Shown here: positions 22,432-33,960 of the stretch, piece after piece
How positions within the stretch are numbered: the stretch's first letter is position 1
Layout of the letters: every line of letters begins with the position of its first letter
NCBI RefSeq assembly: GCF_023898315.1
Contig: NC_064619.1
Span: 481,843,376-481,907,375 of the forward strand
DNA: 64,000 nt
Reading direction: 5' to 3'
Source: Schistocerca nitens
Lineage: Eukaryota > Arthropoda > Insecta > Orthoptera > Acrididae
Made by a program: the position numbers and the translations under genes
The notes under the pieces: model-generated
Databases searched by the model: none
Told to the model about the DNA's origin: nothing
Seen by the model: the letters and a program-made list of their open reading frames with translations, nothing else

Positions 22432-22885
22432 GTCAATCGCTCATACTTCTTGCAAAACAACGCACCTCTGTTCTGTACCTGGGCGTTCGCTTAGTTCAAA
22501 GCTTCTGAAGCTCCCCAAGAACTTTAAAATGTTTCGTTAGTTAAACTTGAAATCTAAAACCCAACACCTGAATCAAAAATGAAGCTTCTTTCACTCAAGA
22601 ACACAAAGGACGCATTCGTATCGACAATTCAAGTACTCGAGAGAATACAGAAGTAATTGCTCGCTAGTTATACACCACACTTTAGCCGACATGGCATTCT
22701 TGTCGGCATGGCCTAAGTTCAACATTTTACACCAAAGCCGGTAATTACAGGAGACACCATTATTTGACATCGTCGACAGTATTGATTAGGCAAGCAATGG
22801 AATAAAATTTTAAATAACTGAAATATCTGCACAAAGTAATATCCATATTTTCCCATTGAAAAATATCCAGTTGTATCAAAATGTG
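22432..22885. repeat. Orphan copy of the ~0.95 kb tandem unit
   Basis: Aligns with the middle of units 1-4: ggtcaatcgctcatacttct, then tgggcgttcgctta, gctccccaagaactttaaaa and cacttca-like sequence through aaattttaaataa. It lies about 10.8 kb from the array and is partial. Confidence 0.65.
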
Positions 22886-23611
22886 TATATGTATGTATCT
22901 ACTTGGGTACCTGAGTTAAAACTTTGCTTGCATCTAGTACAGTAGGTAACACGCTAATGATGCGTCTTTTCCTGATGGCACAATACTTCATGCTGGCGCT
23001 GTAATATTGTTAGTATTTGATCAGGTCACAAACATGCTACGTCGGTGAACGCTCTTTCCTATGTTACAGAAAAACGCGAACAGTTGTGTTTAAAAAAATC
23101 ACGAGTCATAATTCCACAGCCATAAATGTTGAAACTATTTGCCTCCGTAATGGAATGCGCCACAGTGTTCGCTATAAAGTAATGAAATCCGCACTTCGAT
23201 ATATTGAATCCTTATGTATCTTATTGGGGTGTCCTGTGTTAACAGGTGCACCACGTACATGTAAATGATTTCTTAGTGATGTTCTCATAAACTGAAGCCA
23301 TGTCTGCGTCTTTTTAGTTTTAATCGGCTTATATGACGCATCAAATATTTTGCTCGGGCAGCCAAATTGTTCAGTAATACATTAACAACTCTGAGCTGCC
23401 ACCAACATCACAGTGAAGGTCGTAGCTTAGACCGTAGTTAACATTTTCTAGGGTTATGTATTGAAAAAAAGCGTGATTGTCATGCGATGAACAACTAAAA
23501 TTCGGGCACATGGGCACATGCAATTCAGATTTAGCTGTGTAGATATCTATATTTAACCAACTAACATCCGCTTTTTTAAAGTCGTACTATCGAAAGTACT
23601 GGTAAAGAGAT
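22886..23611. other. Unassigned sequence
   Basis: No feature recognised; an 83-codon open frame at 23017-23268 has no familiar domain. Confidence 0.35.
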
Positions 23612-23624
23612 ATTTGATTTGAAA

Positions 23625-23814
23625 TAGCTCAAATGGCTCTAAGTACTATGGGACTTAACTTCTGAGGTCATCAGTCCCCTAGACTTAGAACTACTTAAAC
23701 CTAACTAAAGACATCACACACATCCATGCCCGAGGCAGGATTCGAACCTGCGACCGTAGCAGCAGCATGGTTCCGGGCTGAAGCGCCTAGAACCGCTCGG
23801 CCACAGCGTCCGGC
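23625..23814 (-). mobile_element. SINE, head type A
   Basis: Copy related to 8344, with minus-strand head gccggacgctgtggccgagc and B box caggttcgaatcctgcc. The flanking duplication is imperfect: atttgatttgaa (23612-23623) against atttgttttcaa (23815-23826). An internal block near aactaaagac has lost a few bases relative to other copies. Confidence 0.85.
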
Positions 23815-23826
23815 ATTTGTTTTCAA

Positions 23827-24700
23827 GCTGAATAAAAAAAAGTGACACAGTGGATCACACTTTCACTTATAACTTCTAACTACATAGACTACTTCCTGCG
23901 TTATCGCAGGACTGGTTGAGCTGAGTGAATGTAGTGACACTCCTCAAGTTCAGTTATAGTGTCATGAACAGAACTTCTGTAAAATCTTAAGTTCAGCTTT
24001 GTAGAGCCATAGATGTCAAGCTGTTTGTGCTATAGCTATGTGGTATATTAGAGAGAGAGTGAGGAAACATTTTACTACGATACATTAATTATTATTATTT
24101 AATGTAGTTCATTGAGTGTCAATTCACTCTTGGAAGGACGATCTGCATCATGATAATTACGTAGAAATTCTTATAAGACTTCTTGAATGAAATGATTATA
24201 TATCATGTATCTGATAAAATGTCACAAATCGACTTCATCCACACTGCGTAATGAAATGTGTTTGTCGTAACACGTTGCTGGGTTAGCCTTTAGGTTATCT
24301 AACGCAAAATATTCGTAGCATAATCATCTATGTAGCACTAAGATGTGATGAACAACTCCACCTCCTTTAAACACTCATTACACTAGCCTACTCATTATCT
24401 TCAAAATACTCATGGACAGTACCATTGGCCTTAAAATATTGAGATTTCACGGCTGTATGACTGTTGAAACCAGGAGAAAATTTACGAAATCCCGTAAAAA
24501 AGAGTAAATATAGGCTTTGAAGGCACGAGGGCGCACAGCTATTGGTGTAGAGTTTAGTAGCTTCTGTTGACTCCGAAAAATGAAATGGGACTCAATTTAA
24601 ACAGTGCCTCAAGTACAGTTTCGTGGAGAATCTCTGCTTCGTGCTATCTCGGGGGCTATCATGTGTTACAGAATATCACAGGATTTAGATAAAGGTATAC
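23827..24700. other. Unassigned sequence
   Basis: No feature recognised. Confidence 0.35.
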
Positions 24701-24702
24701 TA

Positions 24703-25430
24703 CACACATCAAAAAAAGTTTTGCATCACCCCGGTTCCCCGAACTCCTGAAGATAGACGTTGACTGTGGATATTGTATCACAGACACAGTCCCTTTGACT
24801 GTTCACAGATGTCACTAAACCCGCCCAAAGATGTAAACAACCATGCATGGGCGTCCGACAGCCGATCAGTTCCAGTCATCCCACCAAGAAGGAGGTACAC
24901 GGCTCGTGTTGTCTGCAGTTAAACCGTGCCTAGACGGTCAATACCACGGTTCCACCACGTCCACATTATTATTTTGTCACAGGGGGGCGCTCTCAACAAG
25001 GGAAGTGTCCAGGCGTCTCGGAGTGAACCAAAGTGATGTTGTTCGGATATGGAGGAGATACAGCGAGACGGGAACTATCGATGACATGCCTCGGTCAGGC
25101 TGCCCAAGGGGTACTGCTGCAGTGGGCGCTATCTACGGTTTATGGCTCCGAGGGACCCTGACAGCAACGTCACCATGTTGAATAATGCTTTTTGTGCACC
25201 CACAGCACGTCGTGTTACGATTCCAACTGTGCGCAATAGGCTGCATGATGCGCAGCTTCACTCCCGATGTCCATGGCGAGGCCCATCTTTGTAACACCAT
25301 GCAGCAAGGTACAGATGGGCCCAACAACATGCCGAATGGATCGCTCAGGATAGGCATCACGTTCTCTTCACTGGTGAGTGTAGCATATGCCTTCGACCAA
25401 TTCGACGTGGCGTGGACTAAATAAGTTTCT
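24703..25430 (+). pseudogene. Tc1-like transposon remnant, 5' half
   Basis: Starts after TA with a terminus cacacatcaaaaaaagtttt then gcatcacc, typical of one Tc1-like family. Coding remnants in several frames include VSRRLGVNQSDVVRIW (helix-turn-helix) and RYSETGTIDD near 25011-25090. They continue to a PTARRVTIPTVRNRLHDAQL-type stretch near 25200-25260. The catalytic domain is missing; the copy is cut off where a second, oppositely oriented Tc1-like element begins. Confidence 0.8.
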
Positions 25431-25431
25431 G

Positions 25432-28400
25432 GAAGTCCCCTGCAGAAATGCTGAGCTACGCTGACTTTATGGCCGTCTGAGACCGAGAACAAGGATCGGG
25501 ATTAATTTAAAGAAATCACGTGGAAGGGTGGCCTAACATGGTGTCATTTATCATTCCAAAACAAAAAATTTTATTTAATGACAATTGAGTCATGAGTCAA
25601 CTGACAGTTATCAAGATTCTTACGAAATACATGCAGACAGTTAAGATTTATAAACTAAATCTACAGTGTATAAGGACATTTGCATTATACATATAATTAT
25701 TAATAGCACTCAAAAATATCAACTGTGCAACACAATGGTGGTCCGACGACAAACAGTTAGTTAATTAAATAAACCTGGGGCAGCACTCTGTCCTCGCAAC
25801 TAGATCACAACTGCTGGCTGATCACACAACAGGACTTGAATAAAAGTTCAACAAACATTAAATAGAAAGCACTAAAATGCATACATCTCCACTGGTTATT
25901 CTGCTCTCTTACAGACAAGACACAGCCAAACCGCCCAAAGGCTACTCACATTAAAACCGAAGCAATAGTATTACTTCACTGCTTGGCTACAAGCATGTTC
26001 CATGAAATCACATTAAGTACTAGAACAAAGTACCGCGTCCCTGAAACACAATTAAAATGGTAATAACAATTAAACCCATAAATTTTAAGGATAACAAGAA
26101 ACTCATAACATGCCCACAAGGGCCTTACAATAACAGAAATACTGAGTCAGTTACCTCTTAATCCGGCGACACCCTGCCGTTGCACGATGCTAAAAGAATA
26201 ACAACAAACTACTCAACTTGAGGTTGTAAAGGGAGACCCGCAGAGAAGTAGGTGACCTGCCAACACTCAGGCCTTGTGCGATGTCGGGAAGGCCGCCGAA
26301 GTAGAAGAAAAACATGTCCCTGGCACGGACCAGCAGAATATCAATGCGTCAACCGCTGTCGATGCAAAGCTGTGAACATATACCAAACAACAAGCAACAA
26401 AACAAGTTCGATAAAAATTAAAACATACGCAGTAATACTTAAATCGGCAATTGTAAATTCAACTATTAAGACTTCAGTATGGGAGCCGCTCACTCGAACA
26501 TTGCATGTTAACTTTCTTAGCAATAACAAGTAGCAATGCACAAGGCCATTTAAAAGAATAATTATATAATAATTCCTAAAAGATTTAAAAAATCGAGATA
26601 TACCGTTTCTGGGGCCTCTTAGGGAGTAATAGACACCGCATTTGGGACACGCATCAAATAGCAGATGGCCGGTTAAACTGTACATCTATACCCGAAGGGC
26701 TACTTCTCACGGAGTAAGAGAGTGTGCAAATACAGGCACGCACACACACATGACCCAAACGTGCATACCTTTATTTACAGGCAAATCCAATAACTCGCCC
26801 CAGGAAGGGCCATGAGGTCTACAGCAAACAGAAATTACCATCAGTTGTACAAGATCAACATTGCAAAATAATAGCGTCACCGAAAGGCATAAAGAACCTG
26901 GATTCCTGGCCAGCTCACACCAGTCAGAACTAACAATCTTTAAGTATAGTATTTACTAAACAGTCTTCACAGATAATTTCAAATGAATGCCAAGGAGGCG
27001 AAAAGCTTCAGAATTCCAGGTAGGCACCGGATAATATTGCCCGGCTGCTCGGGGCTGCTAACAAGTCGTTCAGTATATCTCGGCATATTTAGCACACCAC
27101 AATTGACTGTTGCACGTCGTGAACAGGTTGCACGCGACGAGAGCCGCTCCTTGCCCAATAAAATAGCCAGTAGCAACGGTCAACGCTGCAGGAAGATGCG
27201 GGGCTGCATAGGCCAACGGTCATCGGTGTTAACTCGCTGCAATCACCAAGACGCCGAATACCCAGACACACCCATCCAGCTCCCTGTCAGACACAACTCT
27301 CGCCACCATGCAGCCCAGAGGAAGCACATAATCTAGCAAAGATGATACGGCGAGGGCCAGAATCGATGGAGCGCGTGCACAAGTGGCGCCAGCATGATCA
27401 CGCACACGTCCCCAAGGAAGCCTCCGCTGAGCACCGTCCACAATAGCAAAACATTTGCCGGTGCAGAATTTTGTGAGTTCTCGATTATGTCCCTTAAATG
27501 TACGATGGCATTCATATCTGGCGATGTGAGTGGCCAAATCATTTGCTCGTATTGTCCATAATATTCTTCAAATTGAATTTTCATCCATCAAACTTTTCTC
27601 ATTGTTTGACAACATGAAGTCCGTGAATGGCTACAGATCATCTCCAAGTAGCCAAACACAGTCATTTGTACTCAATGATAGATTCAGCTGAACCAGAGGA
27701 GCCAGTCCATTCCATGCAAACACAGCCCACACCACTACGGAGCCACCACCACCAAACAATGTTGACAACTTGAGTCCGTGGCTTTCGGGAGGGGGGGGGG
27801 GGGGTCTGCGCCACTTTCGATTTCTACCATCGGCTCTTACCGGGACTCGTCTGACTAGGCCACGGCGTCGGTCCAACCGACGTGGTCACCGCCCCAGGAG
27901 AAGCGCTACAGGTGACGTGCTGTTAGCAAAGGCACAGTAGTCGGTCGTCTACTGCCATAATTAGTTAACGTCAAATTTTGCCGCACTGTTCCAACGCATA
28001 CGTTAGTCGTACGTCACACAATGCTCTATGCGGTTATTTGACGATTGTTGCTTGACTGTTAGCACCGACAACTCTACGCAACCGCCGCTGCTCTTGGTCC
28101 TTAAGTGAAGGTCGTCGGTAACACCATTGTCCGTGGTGAGTGGTAATGCCTGATCTTTGGTGGTCTCGGGACACTCTTGATATCGCGGATCTACAAATAT
28201 TGAATTCCCTAAAATTTTCGAACTGGGATGTCCCATGCTTCTTGCTCCAACCACCATTCCGCGTTAGAAGTCTGTTAATTCTCGTCGTGTGGCCATTATC
28301 ATGCCGAAAACCTATCCACATGGATCACCTGACTACAAATGGCAGCTCTAGCAATGCACTGCCATTTTATACCATGTGTATGCGATACTAGCGCCATCTG

Positions 28401-28443
28401 TTTATGTGCATATCTCTGTCACATGATTTCCGTTACCTCAGTG
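25432..28443 (-). pseudogene. Tc1-like element, minus strand, split by LTR insertion
   Basis: The transposon runs leftward from a terminus cactgaggtaacggaaatc at 28443 (TA at 28444) to about 25432, with 1956 bp of foreign DNA at 25478-27433. Coding remnants on the minus strand include the N-terminal region near 28250 (GMVVGARSMGHPSSKI-like), a DESR-type first acidic motif region near 27830, and VVWAVFAWNGLAPLVQLN near 27730. Frameshifts and stops are numerous, and a run of about 18 G at 27789-27806 lies inside the former coding region. It is a family distinct from the 30382/61805 elements. Confidence 0.85.
25478..27433. mobile_element. LTR-like insertion, 1956 bp, with CCGTC target duplication
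   Basis: The segment begins tgagaccgag, ends cgctgagca and is bounded by a 5-bp direct repeat ccgtc (25473-25477 and 27434-27438). Both flanks join into continuous Tc1-like sequence. TG...CA ends and a 5-bp duplication are the signature of LTR-retrotransposon integration, so this is probably a solo LTR or a short non-autonomous LTR element. AATAAA sequences occur at 25767 and 27158 (+) and near 26770 (-), so orientation is not resolved. No gag or pol is seen. Confidence 0.65.
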
Positions 28444-28445
28444 TA

Positions 28446-28932
28446 TTTATTTAAAAGTTTACAGCCCTTACCTTGTTAAACTGTACGAAATTTTGAACTC
28501 AACCTCTACGTACTCTGGCAGGCAAAAAACTATATCCAATGACAAAAAGTTTGAAATTCTGAACATTTATACACAAAAAGGAAGTTACAACACGTTTTCA
28601 AAATTTTATTTAGCGAAATACGTTCAAAGTACGCCAGTGCGTACATACATGCACCATCATCATCGCGAAAACAGTTTCACGTGGTTTTTTTACACTAAAA
28701 CGGGACTCGTTCTGTTCTTTTCAAAATAATATACACACAAACAATTTTAACAATCAAGTTGTCACTTCTATTCCATCACTAAAACAAGGTAGGTGTTTCA
28801 GCTGTATGAGTCGTATTTGGGTGAAACATACGTACTGGGCTTTGAGTTGCAGTGGTGATAGTCGCTTGTTGAGGAAATAGCTAGTTTCAAATTATAAAGA
28901 TCTATGATTTTTAAGCTACACGTCCATGTTGC
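28446..28932. other. Unassigned sequence
   Basis: No feature recognised; the open frame 28493-28729 has no familiar domain. Confidence 0.35.
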
Positions 28933-28943
28933 GCGCAACTACA

Positions 28944-29142
28944 AATGGTTCAAATTGCTCTGAGCACTATGGGACTTAACATCTGAGGTCATCAGTCCCC
29001 TAGAACTTAGAACTACTTAAACCTAACTAACCTACAGAAATCACATACACCCATGTCCGAGGCAGGATTCGACCCTGCGACCGTAGCGGTCGCGCGGTTC
29101 CACAATGAACCGCCTAGAACCCCTCGGCCACATCGGCCGGCT
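28944..29142 (-). mobile_element. SINE, head type A, 199 bp
   Basis: Flanked by gcgcaactaca (28933-28943) and gcacaactaca (29143-29153), one mismatch. Minus-strand head gccggccgatgtggccgagg, body as in 8344. It faces the plus-strand copy at 29276. Confidence 0.9.
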
Positions 29143-29275
29143 GCACAACTACACCACTGCACTGCATGGTGTACGGTATTATAAGATGGGGCCCTTGCGG
29201 TACGTTCATTCAGGCAGTTTCCACTGCTGTCTTGTGCAGAACTTAAACGTTTTCACATAAATATTACAGTCGTTT

Positions 29276-29477
29276 GCCGGCCGCGGTGGTCTCGCGGTTC
29301 TAGGCGCGCAGTCCGGAACCGTGCGACTGCTACGGTCGCAGGTTCGAGTCCTGCCTCGGGCATGGATGTGTGTGATGTCCTTAGGTTAGTTAGGTTTAAG
29401 TAGTTCTAAGTTCTAGGGGACTGATGACCACAGCAGTTGAGTCCCATAGTGCTCAGAGCCATTTGAACCATTTTTGA
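29276..29477 (+). mobile_element. SINE, head type A, 202 bp
   Basis: Exact 10-bp duplication acagtcgttt at 29266-29275 and 29478-29487. Head gccggccgcggtggtctcgc, B box caggttcgagtcctgcc, end gccatttgaaccattttt. Only 133 bp separates it from the inverted copy at 28944. Confidence 0.92.
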
Positions 29478-29487
29478 ACAGTCGTTT

Positions 29488-30285
29488 CTTTTTCAGCCAG
29501 CAGCATGCAACACTTCAATCCAATTCATGTCGTGGACCTTTTTCTAAACTATATGGCACAATTAACAGTGTATCGCAATGTGATGAAGATGGAACCTCTC
29601 TTCTGCGAATACGCTATTCGACCTATTAACGAGAAGCTATTTGGACAAATATCTCTGACTGTAAATGATACATGAGAAGTTGACGATCAGAATACAAGTG
29701 TTTATGGGGCCGCATCATCTGAAAGTGGGACTGAAGCAGGTTATTCTACAAGAGATTATGAACCATCGTCACCACACAGAGAAAACGAACAAAAATCATT
29801 ATTTTTCTTGCAATATGCAGAGTAATCAGAAACGGACTGAAAAGTTTCTGCGGGTGTTCCAAGGTAGATTGTGCTGAAAAATAATGGGAAAGAAAAAAAC
29901 TGAATACGTCCCGCCGTTTCCGATTTAATGAGCTCTTAAGTTAGACAATCAGGTCGTTTTGCACCAAATTCAACCAGCCTTCCAGGTATTTGTGTCGTTA
30001 TTTTCAAAGTCAGTTACTCGAATATTCCGCACACCATTTTAGATCAGCTCCTCTGCTTAATTTCAGCCTTTTGGCCACTCACCTTCGCCAGAGCTTCCAA
30101 TATTAAATTTACTGCGTCCACTTTCGTTTCTCGGGTACTAGATATACATACACTAATCTCACTATATGAAAATTCTCCGTCATTGACCATTCTGTTACCA
30201 CAAGTACTGTCGTAATTACTCACTTTTACATTAAATGAATTTTATCCATAGTGGATGCTGTCGAACTCCGTTACTGTTCCTGCAT
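29488..30285. other. Unassigned sequence
   Basis: No feature recognised. Confidence 0.35.
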
Positions 30286-30345
30286 AGGGTGTAGAAAAAT
30301 ATTCGCTACCAGTCACAATAAAAGGTTATTTATTTATCACACGAC

Positions 30346-30375
30346 TGGTTTCGGGCTTGTGCCCATCCTCAGGTG
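30346..30375 (-). ncRNA. Hammerhead-like core in Penelope terminal region
   Basis: On the minus strand: CTGAGGA (30366-30372, matching CUGANGA), helix II gggc/gccc with loop acaa, then GAAA (30349-30352) and ccagtcg. The full set of conserved core positions is present. Such ribozyme motifs are known in Penelope-like element termini. Helix III closure and activity cannot be judged here. Confidence 0.6.
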
Positions 30376-30381
30376 TTTATA

Positions 30382-31803
30382 CACTCCTGGAAATTGAAAT
30401 AAGAACACCGTCAATTCATTGTCCCAGGAAGGGGAAACTTTATTGACACATTCCTGGGGTCAGATACATCACATGATCACACTGACAGAACCACAGGCAC
30501 ATAGACACAGGCAACAGAGCATGCACAATGGCGGCACTAGTACAGTGTATATCCACCTTTCGCAGCAATGCAGGCTGCTATTCTCCCATGGAGACGATCG
30601 TAGAGATGCTGGATGTAGTCCTGTGGAACGGCTTGCCATGCCATTTCCACCTGGCGCCTCAGTTGGACCAGCGTTCGTGCTGGACGTGCAGACCGCGTGA
30701 GACGACGCTTCATCCAGTCCCAAACATGCTCAATGGGGGACAGATCCGGAGATCTTGCTGCCCAGGGTAGTTGACTTACACCTTCTAGAGCACGTTGGGT
30801 GGCACGGGATACATGCAGACGTGCATTGTCCTGTTGGAACAGCAAGTTCCCTTGCCGGTCTAGGAATGGTAGAACGATGGGTTCGATGACGGTTTGGATG
30901 TACCGTGCACTATTCAGTGTCCCCTCGACGATCACCAGTGGTGTACGGCCAGTGTAGGAGATCGCTCCCCACACCATGATGCCGGGTGTTGGCCCTGTGT
31001 GCCTCGGTCGTATGCAGTCCTGATTGTGGCGCTCACCTGCACGGCGCCAAACACGCATACGACCATCATTGGCACCAAGGAAGAAGCGACTCTCATCGCT
31101 GAAGACGACACGTCTCCATTCGTCCCTCCATTCACGCCTGTCGCGACACCACTGGAGGCTGGCTGCACGATGTTGGGGCGTGAGCGGAAGACGGCCTAAC
31201 GGTGTGCGGGACCGTAGCCCAGCTTCATGGAGACGGTTGCGAATGGTCCTCGCCGATACCCCAGGAGCAACAGTGTCCCTAATTTGCTGGGAAGTGGCGG
31301 TGCGGTCCCCTACGGCACTGCGTAGGATCCTACGGTCTTGGCGTGCATCCGTGCGTCACTGCGGTCCGGTTCCAGGTCGACGGGCACGTGCACCTTCCGC
31401 CGACCACTGGCGACAACATCGATATACTGTGGAGACCTCACGCCCCACGTGTTGAGCAATTCGGCGGTACGTCCACCCGGCCTCCCGCATGCCCACTATA
31501 TGCCCTCGCTCAAAGTCCGTCAACTGCACATACGGTTCACGTCCACGCTGTCGCGGCATGCTACCAGTGTTAAAGACTGCGATGGAGCTCCGTATGCCAC
31601 GGCAAACTGGCTGACACTGACGGCGGCGGTGCACAAATGCTGCGCAGCTAGCGCCATTCGACGGCCAACACCGCGGTTCCTGGTGTGTCCGCTGTGCCGT
31701 GCGTGTGATCATTGCTTGTACAGCCCTCTCGCAGTGTCCGGAGCAAGTGTGGTGGGTCTGACACACCGGTGTCAGTGTGTTCTTTTTTCCATTTCCAGGA
31801 GTG
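30382..31803 (-). mobile_element. Tc1-like element, copy 1 (nearly intact)
   Basis: 1422-bp element with TA at 30380-30381 and 31804-31805. Termini read cactcctggaaattgaaata at the left and, inverted, cactcctggaaatggaaaa at the right. It carries one transposase gene on the minus strand with a single nonsense codon. It is nearly identical to the copy at 61805 and to the partial copy at 63882, which marks it as young. It lies 8 bp from a hammerhead-like core of the host Penelope element. Confidence 0.95.
30537..31559 (-). pseudogene. Tc1-like transposase with one premature stop
   Basis: The frame runs from ATG at 31559 (MPRQRGREPY, the first Met giving the conserved start) to TAG at 30537: 340 codons, of which only codon 68 is a stop (TGA at 31356-31358; the 61805 copy has CGA, Arg). 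A helix-turn-helix region covers residues about 12-55 (FERGHIVGMREAGWTYRRIA) and a second DNA-binding helix set runs to about 120. Catalytic residues are D155 in VFSDESRF, D244 in FQQDNARLH and E277 in SPDLSPIEHVWD. D244 and E277 are separated by 32 residues, two fewer than the 34 usual in Tc1. Confidence 0.92.
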
Positions 31804-31805
31804 TA

Positions 31806-32118
31806 CAATTATGTACATGTCTATACTGTTGGAGATCACTATATAAATACAAAAATATTATTTGCTGGTGTCTAAAGAGATACAAGCGGGACAATTGTAA
31901 GTCGCAAGGCAGCATTTGACGAAAATATATCTGTGCTTACATAAAGATGAAGCACCATTATCACAGTTACGCTGTGATGACAGTTTTGCCACTTAGTTAC
32001 ACACTTATTATCATTTTCACGTCCATATTTCACTTTTACCAAGTTTAGCTTCATATTTCACCATTACGATGTGCACTTGTGAAATACACTATGGTTACAT
32101 ACAAACATGTGGGCTGTG
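31806..32118. other. Penelope 3' non-coding region
   Basis: AT-rich sequence between the Tc1-like insertion and the short repeats; no open frame or motif. Assigned to element 1 by position. Confidence 0.4.
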
Positions 32119-32480
32119 GTCAAAGAACTTATACGTAGCACTTATACACAATTTATCAGATACATGTAGGTTATGGTCAAAGAACTTAGCCACAGGAAGT
32201 GCAAGGATGTTGCATATATAGAAACCTAAAAAGCTATTATCGACTGCGAAGTCTTTTGATACACATTATGAAAATTTTTGATTCACATTTTTTTGTCAGA
32301 GAACTTAGATGTAGGAAGTACAATGATGTTATATATATGAAATTACTAAAAGCTATTACAAATTAAAAAATGACAGCTAGAACTGTTTTGAGCCACACTG
32401 TTGTCAGAGAACTTAGATATAGGAGGTACAATAATGTTATACACATGAAATTTTGAAAGCTATTACAAATTATACAATGA
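32119..32480. repeat. Four imperfect repeats in Penelope 3' region
   Basis: Blocks beginning at 32119, 32175, 32296 and 32403 share gtcaaagaactta or gtcagagaacttaga. The last three continue with ggaagt/ggaggt, atgttat and gctatta. Spacing is irregular (56, 121 and 107 bp). Confidence 0.6.
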
Positions 32481-32601
32481 TAGTTACAGCTTGTGTTTAC
32501 GATACAACTATTACAAATTACGATAATGACATTTTGACTGTTGTATGACTGCTACATAGAATTGCCATATAATGTTACTTTGTTATTATATCAGAGGATA
32601 A

Positions 32602-33434
32602 TTAGTTTCTGTTTTTAAATATTTCATGAAATATTTGAAGATAGGATTTGTTTGCAAGCTCCACTTGTTCGTTGAGAATAAGGTCTGGTGAGTTAGAGCT
32701 GTGGATATAAACTTCTAGCTCTTCAAGCAGATTCGTTTTCTTTCCTTTGTTCACAGTGTGTAGTATTTGTAGGTTTTCTGTAACGGCTGTGACTGAGTGA
32801 TCATGGTCTTTTAGATGCATTGCAAAGGTGGATTTACCAAAATTATTTAGCCGGAAGGTATCCATAAGCTCACGGTATCTTATAGTGAAACTCCTTGCAG
32901 TTTGTAAATACCTGATTTGTGGTGGCATTGGTTGTTTGTCTTACTGTTGTGGATGATGTGCTGTTGTAGCTTGTTGTTAGTGCTGAAAGAAATTTGAATA
33001 CCAGTTTTCCGAAAAAGGCTGGCAATTTGGTATCAAATTTTACCTATAAAGAGTATGTGGGCGAATGTGTTTTTTCCTTATTGTGAATCTGATTTAGTAT
33101 GTGTGCATTGTTTCTTTTTGATTTTGTTGTTAAGTTTATCAATTACATCTGGGTTGTATCAATTTCTACGTGTAATTTCTTTTATAATGTTAATTTCGTT
33201 TTGTTCATCATGGACGCTGAGTGGTATTTTATGTATACAGTTAAGGGTGGATCTAAAGAATGCCATTTTGTGTTGTACTGGATAACATGAGGAGTTGTTA
33301 ATGACAACGTCACTAATGGTAGGTTTTCTGTAAATCTGGAAGGCATGTTTGTTGTTTACATTAGATATTGTACGGTCAAGAAAGTTGATGCCTTTATGTA
33401 CTTCACGTTCGACGGTGTGACCAAAATTAGTCTC
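32602..33434 (-). pseudogene. Penelope-like reverse transcriptase / GIY-YIG fossil
   Basis: Minus strand from 33434: ETNFGHTVEREVHKGINFLD, then FQIYRKPTISDVVINNSSCY and PVQHKMAFFRSTLN, the characteristic thumb region of Penelope-type reverse transcriptases. There are stops near 33160 and 33080. Downstream, SGIYKL (the GIY motif) and ARSFTIRYREL are in different frames with the YIG part lost between them. STFAMHLKDHDHSVTAV and ILHTVNKGKKTNLLEELEVY then close the GIY-YIG domain. The palm and catalytic Asp box are not in the window copy. Confidence 0.85.
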
Positions 33435-33440
33435 AAAATC

Positions 33441-33960
33441 ATATCGCTACTCAGGACAGAGCCACAGCTGTGCGGAGGACAGTTCGCTTTTCACCGTTTC
33501 TTCTTACGTTTCGGAATCAGATGCCTATGCATCCGATGTACTGCGCTGCCGCCACAGCCGCACTCTGGGTTGCCCACTTCCTGCCACGGACGGCTGCCGC
33601 TTCTCATTGGCACAACGTAGTTACGCCGGGAGTTAACCCTTGCGAAACCTGCCGTGCCTTCCGATGTTCTCGTAGATCGACGATATCGCTGCGCGAGTCT
33701 TTAGGTTTCAAAACACTCTATTGAATTTCTGATCGTTTGCGTTCTACATTTACTTCGCTACCTAAGTGGCCACTTTGGGTATACCTACAACTTCGTCAAA
33801 CATATCTCTATTGAATTTCTCATCGTTCGCGTTCTACATTTACTTCGCTACCTAAGTAGCGACTTTGGGTGTGCCTACAACTTCGTCAAACATATCCCAG
33901 ACAGTGCGCAATACTTCGTTACAATACAGCTTTTAAGAGAGAAAGTGTTAAATATTTGTA
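33441..33960. other. Unassigned, GC-richer, with a 90-bp tandem duplication
   Basis: Bases 33470-33620 are GC-richer than the surroundings and of unknown origin. Bases 33716-33805 and 33806-33895 are two copies of a 90-bp unit starting ctctattgaatttct, with about seven differences. Confidence 0.5.

Larger units (their letters stand above)
30290..33440 (-). mobile_element. Penelope-like retroelement 1 (5'-truncated, interrupted)
   Basis: Minus-strand Penelope-like element. From right to left: reverse transcriptase thumb region, a GIY-YIG endonuclease remnant, a 3' non-coding region with short repeats (32119-32480), and a terminal region with a hammerhead-like core at 30346-30375. A 1.42 kb Tc1-like element is inserted at TA 30380. 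The coding region stops being recognisable upstream of 33434. The left end is approximate. Confidence 0.75.

Noticed and set aside
25478-27433. Host gene inside the LTR-like insertion
   Set aside because: Frames are short and unrelated to any domain; TG...CA ends and 5-bp duplication explain the block as an insertion.
31024-31919. Long plus-strand frames over the Tc1-like element
   Set aside because: Antisense shadows of the transposase gene; the same shadows appear opposite copy 2.
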